The notes under the pieces were generated by a model that was not told the DNA's origin, made no database searches, and worked only from the letters and a program-made list of their open reading frames with translations. Below are positions 1 to 6,507 of a stretch of 8,729 nt of DNA, one piece after another. Position 1 is the first letter of the stretch. The number at the start of each line of letters is the position of its first letter. The DNA lies in NCBI GenBank assembly GCA_015062635.1, contig SUUF01000083.1, positions 1 to 8,729 on the forward strand, read 5' to 3'. The position numbers were made by a program, and so were the translations under genes. The DNA is from Coriobacteriaceae bacterium. GTDB lineage: Bacteria; Actinomycetota; Coriobacteriia; Coriobacteriales; Eggerthellaceae.

Positions 1-980
1 TTCTGGTAGTTCTTCAGGTACTTCTGGAATTTGGAATCGCAGTCGGAATTCGACGGGCGCCAGGTCTTGTGGTCGATGATCTTGCCGCCGTACCCGCCAT
101 ATGCCTGGTCGATGGTGGCGATGAGCCTGTCGACGGCCTTCAGCTGCTTCGCGGTATAGTTCTGGCCGCCCACATGGCACATCTCGATGCCGATGGAATA
201 CGAGTTCATGCCGTACGAGCTGTAGCCCGACCACCACACCCGGCCTTTCAAGTCGTCACCCTTGCCCTTGCCGTTGTTCTTGCCCACGCCGAACTTTTTG
301 TCGTAGTTGCCCGGGCCGCCGAACCCCGCATGATGCAGGATGCGCGACATCTTCGCCGTCTGCACGACCTTGCCGTCGCGGCCGACCACGAAATGCGCTG
401 CCACCGTGCCGCCATTGTCACTCTTCCAGCCATTCACGATGTTCGTCGGGCCCGCATAACTCTCGGTGTCGTGCAACATGATGTAGCGCTGCTGGCCTGC
501 CTTTTTCGTGCCGTGGATGAACGGCTTGTACCACATCGTCTTGATTTCGGAGCTCTCCAGCGGCTTCACGCCATTGAATACCACCTTCTGCTCGCAATAG
601 GGGCTGTACGCCTTCTTGCCATTCGGCTTCAGGTTATAGGCACGCACCTTGATCTTGTACGTATGGTTCACCTCGAGCTTCGGAATCGAGATGAGGGTCT
701 TCTTCGTATTCCTGACGTTCCACGGGTTCTTGCCCTCACGCCAGATCACTTGGAAGCCATCGGCGCCGCCTTTCACCTTCAGGGAAACCATCATCTTGGT
801 CGAGCCCTTTTCGGGCACCTTGAACGACGGCGTTTTCGGCGCGGTGACCTTCACCGGCGCCGAGCCGTCATCCGATTGCTCTGCCGCATTGGCAATGCCG
901 GTTGCCATGAGCGTGCACAGGGCGACGATGGCCGCCATGGCCGCAACGAGCGCGATTCGGTTTGGGAGAACTCGTGCCAT
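1..980 (-). CDS. Secreted Fn3-like domain plus N-acetylmuramoyl-L-alanine amidase (Amidase_2/PGRP type), C-terminus cut by window edge
   Basis: Predicted exported peptidoglycan hydrolase that cleaves the bond between N-acetylmuramic acid and L-alanine. The visible 326 residues begin with a signal peptide: basic MARVLPNR, a hydrophobic core to about residue 29, and an ANA|AE-type cleavage site near 32. Residues about 48-135 look like a fibronectin-III-like beta domain (GFQVIW, TYKIKVRAY). Residues about 150-326 are a zinc amidase. MLHDTES supplies the first zinc His (H170), SIGIEMCH the catalytic-type Glu (E266), and DHKTWRPS the second His (H304). C314 lies ten residues after H304, the spacing of the AmpD third ligand. 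A Gly/Lys-rich insert (about 231-246) interrupts the amidase fold. The ATG is 25 bp after the menH stop and has AAGGGA upstream, so co-transcription with menH is likely. The reading frame is open at the left edge; only a little sequence may be missing, unless a further wall-binding domain follows. The family call is solid; the physiological role is unknown. Confidence 0.9.
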   Translation of the reverse strand, partial: MARVLPNRIALVAAMAAIVALCTLMATGIANAAEQSDDGSAPVKVTAPKTPSFKVPEKGSTKMMVSLKVKGGADGFQVIWREGKNPWNVRNTKKTLISIPKLEVNHTYKIKVRAYNLKPNGKKAYSPYCEQKVVFNGVKPLESSEIKTMWYKPFIHGTKKAGQQRYIMLHDTESYAGPTNIVNGWKSDNGGTVAAHFVVGRDGKVVQTAKMSRILHHAGFGGPGNYDKKFGVGKNNGKGKGDDLKGRVWWSGYSSYGMNSYSIGIEMCHVGGQNYTAKQLKAVDRLIATIDQAYGGYGGKIIDHKTWRPSNSDCDSKFQKYLKNYQ

Positions 981-1005
981 GATCTATCCCTTCATCCGCG
1001 ACGGC

Positions 1006-2256
1006 TTACATCCCTCGGATTTCGTTGTTGCGGAAATGCGGTCCCAGCGCCTCGACGAACATCTCGGGCACCTCGAGGTGCAGGTTGTGCCCGCCCATCA
1101 CGGGCTTGGCGTCCAGGCCTTCCTTCACGAAGCGCTCGGCGAGAATGAGATACTTCTCGTCACGGGTGCCGGCGACGTAGAACACGGGGGTCCAGCTGAG
1201 GCCCAAGGCGCCCATGGTCTCGTCGGCAAGCGCCATCGTCTGCTGCCCGGCGTTTTCAACGGTAAGCGCCATCGCCTCGGTGTCGTTGGCCAGCCGCTCG
1301 GCGCGCACTGCGGCTTTCACCTCGTCGGAAAGGCGCTGCTGCGTCGCGAACAGGGGAAGCCCTTCCCAGTAGTTCACGAAGTCTTCCATGCTCTCTTCGC
1401 GCAAGCGCCACGCCCAGTCTGCAGCGCGCTTGGCATACTCGGCGCGCTCGGCTTCGTCGGACGGGCCAATGCCGGCGCTCTCCAGAATCAGGCTCAGCAC
1501 CACATCGCCATGGCGCAGCGCCACATCGAGTGCAATGCGGCCGCCCATCGAGTATCCCAGCACATGGGCGCGCTTGGCAGGCGTGCGGCCTTCAGGCGTC
1601 GCTTCCGCCGCCTGCGGCAACACGATTTCCCGGATGAACGCCGCAATGGCATCCGATTGCGCGGGAATGCTATATGCCTGCGGATCAGCGGGAACGGTCG
1701 TCGCACCGTGGCCCACAAGGTCGATGGCATACAGGCAATGGTCGAGCGCCAAGCGCGGAGCCACCGGTTCCCACGTGGCGCCCGTCTGCATGAAACCGTG
1801 CAGCAGCACGATGGGGATCTCGCCCGGCTCGCCCCAGCGGCGCACATGATAGATTATGCCGTCGTGCTCGAAATCCAATTCCGCAAACGCCGGCTCGGGA
1901 ATCTCCTCCACCAGGTCTTGCAACAGGTTGCCATCGGTGTCGAACGCGTATCCCTGCTGGAACTCCTCATAGGTGTCGGGTTCGGCGTTCACCCACGCGC
2001 GCCACGCCAGCGCATCGGCGGTCTCGGCTTCGCTGCCGCCCATGCCGCCGGCGGGGTCGACATGATGCCCCACGCCACCGCAGCCGCAGGGGCACACGCC
2101 TTCCCAGCCGAGGCCCATCTCCTCGACGTCGAAATCGATGGCCGGGATGCTCTTCTCGATATGCTCGTGCTCGTGATGATGCTCGTGCCCGCATTCGCAT
2201 TCATGGTCGTGACCATGCTCATGTCCGCAGGTGCATTCGTGATCGTGTTCGCTCAT
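1006..2256 (-). CDS. menH: MenH-like 2-succinyl-6-hydroxy-2,4-cyclohexadiene-1-carboxylate synthase with His/Cys-rich N-terminal extension
   Basis: Alpha/beta hydrolase predicted to remove pyruvate from SEPHCHC to give SHCHC, the third step of menaquinone synthesis. The hydrolase domain spans about residues 131-416. It has the oxyanion-loop LLHGF (151-155), nucleophile elbow GYSMGGR (S236), Asp in AGTRDEKY (D366) and His in GGHNLHLE (H390), the pattern of known MenH proteins (S-D-H triad). MenH is usually about 250-290 residues; this one has 416. Residues 4-27 are two copies of HDHECxCGHEHx, followed by further His to residue 32 (12 His and 4 Cys within 4-32). A second cluster, VCPCGCGG then HH, lies at 54-65. 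I chose the ATG at 2256 because GGAGAA (2260-2265) precedes it; an in-frame GTG at 2286 lacks this. Position directly after menD supports the MenH assignment over a generic hydrolase. The extension's function is not known; metal binding is inferred from composition. Confidence 0.85.
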   Translation of the reverse strand: MSEHDHECTCGHEHGHDHECECGHEHHHEHEHIEKSIPAIDFDVEEMGLGWEGVCPCGCGGVGHHVDPAGGMGGSEAETADALAWRAWVNAEPDTYEEFQQGYAFDTDGNLLQDLVEEIPEPAFAELDFEHDGIIYHVRRWGEPGEIPIVLLHGFMQTGATWEPVAPRLALDHCLYAIDLVGHGATTVPADPQAYSIPAQSDAIAAFIREIVLPQAAEATPEGRTPAKRAHVLGYSMGGRIALDVALRHGDVVLSLILESAGIGPSDEAERAEYAKRAADWAWRLREESMEDFVNYWEGLPLFATQQRLSDEVKAAVRAERLANDTEAMALTVENAGQQTMALADETMGALGLSWTPVFYVAGTRDEKYLILAERFVKEGLDAKPVMGGHNLHLEVPEMFVEALGPHFRNNEIRGM

Positions 2257-2358
2257 TGGTTCTCCAGTCGTTCGGTTGCGTCGCACCAGTGTACCTCACG
2301 ATGCCGCCGCATTTACCCTGCATGCGATGGAAAACCCGCCAAGAGCCGCCGGCAGCCC

Positions 2359-4188
2359 CTACCAATACTCGCCGTAGCGATCCTTCACGCCACGCAAGGG
2401 CAGCACGACGTCGATGAAGCTGATGCCGGGCGCGCCAAGCGCCCGTTCGTATGCTTCGCGGAATTCCGCCAACGTCGTGGCCTTTGCATACGGCACGCCG
2501 AAGCCTTGGCACACGGGGCCGAAATCGACCTGCTGCGGCGTGAGGAACAGCCGCTCGAAATACGGCTCGTCCGAGGCTTGGGGCAGCATGTCGAAAATCG
2601 CGCCGCCCCCGTTGCTCATGCATACGACGACGATGCTCGGACGCACCTGGCCCATGCGTTCCCGCAGCAGCATCTCGCCCTGAAGCGCCAACGCGTTCAG
2701 GTCGTGCAGCGTGGTGATGTCACCCACCAGCAGCACCGTCTGCTTGAAGTGCTGGGCCGCACCGAACGCCGTCGAAAGCGTGCCGTCGATGCCGTTCAAG
2801 CCGCGATTGCACAGCACCGGCAGCTTGCGGTCGGCTTTCTGCAAGAACGTGTCGAGCGCGCGTACGGCCATGCTGTTGCCGGCAAACAGCAGCGTCCCAT
2901 CGGGCGTGGCGCCGGGCTGCACGAGCGCCGAGACGAGCGTCGCCTCGTTCAAGGCATCGTCGGCAGCGGCCATCTGAATGCGCGCGGCCGCCGCGTCATT
3001 GGCCGCCACCCAAGCCGCCGCGCCCGCTCGCGTGGCTTCAGCCGGCGTGGCCTGCAGCCCCTGCTGCGCCGCCAGCAACGACGACACGAACCCGCCCGGG
3101 GTCGTGCGCACGAACACATCGGTCGCGCTCGTGAAGTCGCGGCTTTCGCGCGGGTCGACCACTATCTGCATCGGACGCGTGCGCTCGAACCACTGCGTCA
3201 AGCGCTTGGAGACCGGCCACCGGCCGAAGCGGATGACGACATCGGCTTCGGGCGCATCGGGATGCCCCAGGAAGCTGTCGTAGTTGTCGATGACGAGCGG
3301 GCCATCCACTTGACGAAGGCCCGAAAGCGGGTCGGCCAGCAGGGGAATCTGGAACGCGTCGGCAAAGCGCAGCAAATTGCTTACGCCCGACGAGCCGGTG
3401 GTGCATCGCTCGCCGCACACCGCCACCACACGCCTTCCTTCCAGCAACCGCACGAAATCGCGCGCACGGTTCGGACCCAACGCCAGCCAACCGCCGATAC
3501 GAGGTTGCAGGTCGCGCTCGGTGGGAGCCGAGCGGCCGATCTCGAACAGCCCCGGTTGGGTGAGGTCGGGCTTCAACGGTTCATCGACCGGGAAGTTCAG
3601 ATGCACCGGCGCCGCATCGAGCAGCGACCCGCCGCCGGAGCCCAAGCTGCCTTCGGCAACGCCGGCAGCAGCCGCCATGGCCTCGCGCGCGGCCTGCCGG
3701 GCAAACGCGATGCTCGCGGCATCGGCCCGCGGTTCGGGCATCTCGCGGAAGTGGCGCACCGCATCGCCGAAGATCTTCAGCTGGTCGCAGGTCTGCGGCG
3801 CCCCCAAATCCTGCAAGCGCAACGGCCGGTCGCCCGTGAGCACCACCAACGGCAACCGGCTGCTCTGCGCCTCCATCACGGCGGGCAGGTAGTTCGCGAC
3901 CGCCGTGCCGCTGGTCGCGATGATGGCCACCGGGCGTCCGCTCGCCTTTGCCAGGCCCAGCGCGAAAAACGCCGCACCGCGCTCATCGATGTCCACGTAC
4001 AGGTTCAAGGGCGCTGCATGGGCAACCATGGCCAGCGGAGTCGAGCGCGACCCCGGACTCACCACGACATCGCGCAACCCGCAACGGCGCAGCTCATCGA
4101 AAAACGCCGATAGGAATAGCGCCGTATGCGCCGGCCGCATTTCCTTATCGCGTGCCGCCGCCTCGTCTGCCCACCATGCCTCTTCCAT
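2359..4188 (-). CDS. menD: 2-succinyl-5-enolpyruvyl-6-hydroxy-3-cyclohexene-1-carboxylate (SEPHCHC) synthase
   Basis: Thiamine-diphosphate enzyme that joins isochorismate to the succinic semialdehyde unit from decarboxylated 2-oxoglutarate, forming SEPHCHC; cytosolic, second step of menaquinone synthesis. With the start used here it is 609 residues, in the range of long MenD proteins. Family motifs seen: VVVSPGSRSTPLA (41-53), DERGAAFFALGLAK with the ThDP-activating Glu (E69), ATSGTAVANYLPA (91-103), LTGDRP (117-122), and the diphosphate/Mg segment running from GDITTLHDLNAL (489-500) to SNGGGAIFDMLPQA (525-538). I prefer the ATG at 4188 because AGAGGAAG (4192-4199) is well spaced from it. An in-frame GTG at 4251 and ATG at 4215 would add 21 or 9 residues but lack a good ribosome site; an ATG at 4140 sits too close to AAGGA. 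It lies 66 bp after menF and 102 bp before menH, consistent with one operon. Function is secure; the exact start is less so. Confidence 0.95.
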   Translation of the reverse strand: MEEAWWADEAAARDKEMRPAHTALFLSAFFDELRRCGLRDVVVSPGSRSTPLAMVAHAAPLNLYVDIDERGAAFFALGLAKASGRPVAIIATSGTAVANYLPAVMEAQSSRLPLVVLTGDRPLRLQDLGAPQTCDQLKIFGDAVRHFREMPEPRADAASIAFARQAAREAMAAAAGVAEGSLGSGGGSLLDAAPVHLNFPVDEPLKPDLTQPGLFEIGRSAPTERDLQPRIGGWLALGPNRARDFVRLLEGRRVVAVCGERCTTGSSGVSNLLRFADAFQIPLLADPLSGLRQVDGPLVIDNYDSFLGHPDAPEADVVIRFGRWPVSKRLTQWFERTRPMQIVVDPRESRDFTSATDVFVRTTPGGFVSSLLAAQQGLQATPAEATRAGAAAWVAANDAAAARIQMAAADDALNEATLVSALVQPGATPDGTLLFAGNSMAVRALDTFLQKADRKLPVLCNRGLNGIDGTLSTAFGAAQHFKQTVLLVGDITTLHDLNALALQGEMLLRERMGQVRPSIVVVCMSNGGGAIFDMLPQASDEPYFERLFLTPQQVDFGPVCQGFGVPYAKATTLAEFREAYERALGAPGISFIDVVLPLRGVKDRYGEYW

Positions 4189-4191
4189 GCG

Positions 4192-4199
4192 CTTCCTCT
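4192..4199 (-). promoter_or_regulatory. Ribosome binding site deciding the menD start
   Basis: Minus-strand AGAGGAAG ends three bases before the ATG at 4188, with its AGAGGA core five bases away. None of the competing in-frame starts (4251 GTG, 4215 ATG, 4140 ATG) has a comparable, well-spaced site. Confidence 0.65.
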
Positions 4200-4254
4200 C
4201 GACGCGGGTATCCATCTCGTTGCAAAGTTCTGCGCAGCGTAATCCGCGCACCTG

Positions 4255-5517
4255 TTACTCGGCGGTCTCGCCCCCGTCGAACGCCGACAGAATCGTCTTC
4301 AGCTTCATGTCGACTTCCGCGAACTCGTCCGCGGCAACGCTCGCCTCGACGACGCCGCAACCGGCATACAGCCAGCCCATCTCGCCATCGAACACGCCGC
4401 TGCGGATGGCCACCGAAAACGCGCCGTCGCCGTTGCCGTCCACGTACCCCACGGCACCGCCGAAGAATCCGCGGTTGTAGGGCTCGATGCGACGCAGCGC
4501 CATCATCGCCTCGCCCACGGGCGAACCCGCGAGTGCCGGCGTGGGATGCAACTGGCTTGCGAGGTCGGAAATGCTGCAGCCGTCGAGCACGCATGCCGAT
4601 ACCGGCGTATGCAAGTGCTGCACGTGCCGGAGCGCACGGATGCCCGGCTCATGGGGTATCTCGACGTCATAGCAGTTGCGCGCCATCACCTGGCGCAGGA
4701 ACTCCACCACATACTCGTGCTCGACGCGATTCTTGGCATCGTTGAGCAGCGCAGCGGCATTGGCGGCACGCTCTTCTTCGTTCGCGCCCGCGGCGATGGT
4801 ACCCGCCAGGCACATGCTCTCCACGCGGTTGCCGCGCTTGCGCACCAGCAGCTCGGGCGTGCACCCGCAGAAGAACACATCGCCATACCGGTACATGAAC
4901 ACCGTGCCCACGGCATCGCCGTCCACGAGGTTCACCAGCAGGTCTTTCGAGGAAAACGGATGCGCGGCCTGCAGCCGGCGCTGCTGCGAGAGCACCACTT
5001 TCTGGATGCGATCAGTCGCGAAGGCGTCTTTGGCTTGCGCCACCTGGCGTTCCCAGGCAACCGGGTCGCCGCCCTCCACCGTGTAGGGCACTGTCACGCG
5101 CGAGCGATGCGGTGCCTCTTGGGCATGCCGCACGAAGCGCTCGACGCGCCCCGCATACACCGGGCCCAAGCTGTTCACCTGCAAGAAGCAGCCTCGCTCG
5201 TCCTCGATGATCACGATTTCGGGACACATGAAACGCAACCGCGGGAACGTCGAGAACAGCGAATCGGCCGGTGCCGGGTTTTCGGCGTCGAAGCGGTTGA
5301 ACGAGAACAAGATGGGCGCCACATCCTCGTCGCCCTGGTTCGTGAACTCGAAGTCGCTCATCGACGGGCAGGCGACGCAACGGCCCAGCCCCAGCAGGTG
5401 GGTCCCCGTCTCTTTGTCGTAATAGACGAATTGGTCGGTAAAGCCCTTCTGCAAAACGCAGAAGGCGTCGAGCGCGTCGCCCTCGAACCGGCGCGCGCTG
5501 GTATATACGCGCGGCAT
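4255..5517 (-). CDS. menF: Isochorismate synthase, menaquinone-type (chorismate-binding enzyme family)
   Basis: Converts chorismate to isochorismate, the committed entry to menaquinone, in the cytosol with Mg2+. The 420 residues match the usual MenF/EntC length. The N-terminal third is divergent; the chorismate-binding catalytic domain occupies about 150-410. Visible motifs: IQKVVLSQ with the general-base Lys (K173), TPELLVRK (220-227), CLAGT (236-240), KNRVEHEYVVEFL (262-274), LHPTPALAGSP (323-333), RGFFGGAVGYVD (349-360) and LYAGCGVVEASVAADEFAEVDMK (383-405), whose acidic residues near 397-401 fit the Mg-binding region. Lack of an attached glutamine amidotransferase and the neighbouring menD argue against anthranilate or aminodeoxychorismate synthase; a siderophore EntC role is unlikely for the same reason. 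The ATG is three bases after the ACT-gene stop with no clear Shine-Dalgarno, so translation is probably coupled to the upstream gene. Confidence 0.93.
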   Translation of the reverse strand: MPRVYTSARRFEGDALDAFCVLQKGFTDQFVYYDKETGTHLLGLGRCVACPSMSDFEFTNQGDEDVAPILFSFNRFDAENPAPADSLFSTFPRLRFMCPEIVIIEDERGCFLQVNSLGPVYAGRVERFVRHAQEAPHRSRVTVPYTVEGGDPVAWERQVAQAKDAFATDRIQKVVLSQQRRLQAAHPFSSKDLLVNLVDGDAVGTVFMYRYGDVFFCGCTPELLVRKRGNRVESMCLAGTIAAGANEEERAANAAALLNDAKNRVEHEYVVEFLRQVMARNCYDVEIPHEPGIRALRHVQHLHTPVSACVLDGCSISDLASQLHPTPALAGSPVGEAMMALRRIEPYNRGFFGGAVGYVDGNGDGAFSVAIRSGVFDGEMGWLYAGCGVVEASVAADEFAEVDMKLKTILSAFDGGETAE

Positions 5518-5520
5518 CGC

Positions 5521-5790
5521 TTAGATTTTGTACATCGAGAGGAACAGGTCTTCGCGCTGCAGCTTGATTTGCACGCCCAACGCCTCGGCATCGCCGTCAA
5601 GCCGCTCTTGCACCTCGTTGAAGCCGGCCGTCGCCTCATCGAGGTCGACGATCATCGTCATGCTGAAGATCTCGCCCAGAAGGCTCTGGCGGATGTCGAC
5701 GATGTTCGCGCCCGACTCGGCGAGCGTCGTGGCCACGCGGGCCACGATGCCGGTGATGTCTTTGCCTAAAACAGAGAGCACGCAACGCAT
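5521..5790 (-). CDS. Stand-alone ACT-domain protein (UPF0237-like)
   Basis: Small 89-residue protein that is essentially one ACT domain, a fold that typically binds amino acids or other small ligands and regulates partner enzymes. The N-terminal pattern VLGKDITGIVARVATTLAE, then NIVDIRQSLLGEIFSMTMIVDL, matches the beta-alpha-beta start of the UPF0237/GcvR-like group; the C-terminus ends LFLSMYKI. There is no catalytic domain, so a dimeric sensor or regulatory role is inferred. The ATG at 5790 has a strong AGGAAGGA upstream, and a small GC hairpin lies just before that. The stop is three bases from the menF start, the tightest junction in the cluster. This suggests coupled production with isochorismate synthase, perhaps because it senses a related metabolite such as an aromatic amino acid. 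That link is speculation; the domain call is firm. Confidence 0.85.
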   Translation of the reverse strand: MRCVLSVLGKDITGIVARVATTLAESGANIVDIRQSLLGEIFSMTMIVDLDEATAGFNEVQERLDGDAEALGVQIKLQREDLFLSMYKI

Positions 5791-5810
5791 TGCAGGTTCC
5801 TTCCTCGATC

Positions 5811-5827
5811 GCCCGGCAACGCCGGGC
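5811..5827 (-). other. Small GC hairpin between folE and the ACT-domain gene
   Basis: Perfect 7-bp stem GCCCGGC / GCCGGGC around a 3-base loop, starting 11 bases after the folE stop and ending a few bases before the ACT-gene ribosome site. No T-run follows on either strand, so it is not a convincing intrinsic terminator. It could be an RNA-stability or processing element separating folE from the men genes. Confidence 0.5.
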
Positions 5828-5838
5828 TGCTCACCGTG

Positions 5839-6402
5839 TTAGTCGTTCAATATCAGCGAGAGCGCCTCGCTGCGAGTTGCCTGGTTCGACTCGAAGATAC
5901 CGCGCACCGCGCTGGTGACGGTCTTGCTGCCCGGCTTCTTCACGCCGCGCATGCTCATGCACAGGTGCTCGGCCTGAATCACCACCATCACGCCCTGCGG
6001 CTTCAGCTCGGCGGCAAGCCGGTCGGCCACCTGCATGGTCAGGCGTTCCTGCACCTGCGGCCGCTTCGCATAGGCATCCACCAGGCGCGCGAGCTTCGAG
6101 ATTCCGCAAATGCGGCCATCCTTCGCCGGGATGTAGGCCACATGCGCCTTGCCGAAAAACGGCACGAGATGATGCTCGCAAATCGAATAGAACGGGATGT
6201 CCTTCACCAGCACCATGTCACGCTCGTCCTCGTCGAACATCGTCTCGAAATACTCGGACGGGTCGGCGGTAAGCCCCGCGCAAATCTCCTCGTACATGCG
6301 GGCAACACGCGCCGGCGTCTTCAGCAGGCCTTCGCGCTGCGGGTCTTCGCCTATCCCCTCGAGGATAAGCCGCACCCCCTGCTCAATCTTCTCGCGATCC
6401 AC
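5839..6402 (-). CDS. folE: GTP cyclohydrolase I (zinc-dependent, FolE1)
   Basis: Converts GTP to 7,8-dihydroneopterin triphosphate plus formate, the first step toward tetrahydrofolate and also the precursor for queuosine. The product is 187 residues, normal for bacterial FolE. The zinc ligands of the family are all present: C75 and H78 in SICEHHLVPF, and C148 in AEHLCMSMRG. Other conserved stretches are GLLKTPARVARMYEE (25-39), HVAYIP (87-92), GISKLARLVDAYAKRPQVQE (100-119) and TSAVRG (163-168). I start it at the GTG at 6402 because GGGAGG (6409-6414) sits six to seven bases upstream; an upstream in-frame GTG at 6471 would add 23 residues of non-conserved sequence running through the likely promoter. 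It is followed at 47 bp by the ACT gene and may be the first gene of a folE-ACT-men transcript. The identification is secure. Confidence 0.96.
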   Translation of the reverse strand: MDREKIEQGVRLILEGIGEDPQREGLLKTPARVARMYEEICAGLTADPSEYFETMFDEDERDMVLVKDIPFYSICEHHLVPFFGKAHVAYIPAKDGRICGISKLARLVDAYAKRPQVQERLTMQVADRLAAELKPQGVMVVIQAEHLCMSMRGVKKPGSKTVTSAVRGIFESNQATRSEALSLILND

Positions 6403-6408
6403 TCGGTT

Positions 6409-6414
6409 CCTCCC
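6409..6414 (-). promoter_or_regulatory. Strong ribosome binding site deciding the folE GTG start
   Basis: Minus-strand GGGAGG, spaced six bases from the GTG at 6402 (GGGAGGAACCGAGTG region). Its 5' base is shared with the 14-bp palindrome at 6414-6427, so anything bound there, or an RNA stem formed there, could affect initiation. Confidence 0.75.
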
Positions 6415-6427
6415 GTTGTCGACAACG
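6414..6427. promoter_or_regulatory. 14-bp perfect palindrome in the folE leader (candidate operator)
   Basis: CGTTGTCGACAACG reads identically on both strands. It lies between a possible -10 (6433-6438) and the folE ribosome site, roughly where transcription would start, which is a classic repressor position. I do not recognise it as a named operator; it is not a LexA or ArgR consensus that I can assert. Confidence 0.4.
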
Positions 6428-6432
6428 CACCC

Positions 6433-6438
6433 ATTGTA
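6433..6438 (-). promoter_or_regulatory. Possible -10 element for folE
   Basis: Minus-strand TACAAT, close to the TATAAT consensus, 30 bases before the folE GTG. The region where a -35 would fall has no good TTGACA match, so this is a weak call supported mainly by its position in the only sizeable gap before folE. Confidence 0.3.
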
Positions 6439-6468
6439 CCCGTTATCGGCGGTCTTTACGCCTCGGCC

Positions 6469-6478
6469 CACCCGGGTG
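6469..6478. other. 10-bp perfect palindrome upstream of folE
   Basis: CACCCGGGTG, self-complementary, about 30 bases upstream of the possible -10. It could be a second protein-binding site. At 10 bp in GC-rich DNA it may also be chance. Confidence 0.2.
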
Positions 6479-6507
6479 CCATTACTCCCCGTCGTTTCGC
6501 CCGTGCG

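Noticed and set aside
69..1148. A 359-codon plus-strand open frame opposite the amidase gene.
   Set aside because: The opposite strand carries a signal peptide, an Fn3-like domain and zinc-amidase motifs; the plus frame has only low-information His/Arg/Ala-rich sequence.
2288..2293. Minus-strand TACACT upstream of menH as a possible internal promoter.
   Set aside because: There is no -35 at a suitable distance and the match is only moderate; the 102-bp menD-menH gap is otherwise unremarkable.
649..4113. A 1154-codon open frame on the plus strand running antisense across the amidase, menH and menD genes.
   Set aside because: It lies opposite three well-identified genes with intact catalytic motifs, shows no recognisable domain, is very rich in His, Arg and Ala as expected from antisense translation of GC-rich codons, and has no sensible boundaries. 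It is a frame shadow.
4546..5769. A 407-codon plus-strand open frame opposite menF and the ACT gene.
   Set aside because: Antisense shadow of genes with full family motifs; it crosses a gene boundary on the other strand and resembles nothing.
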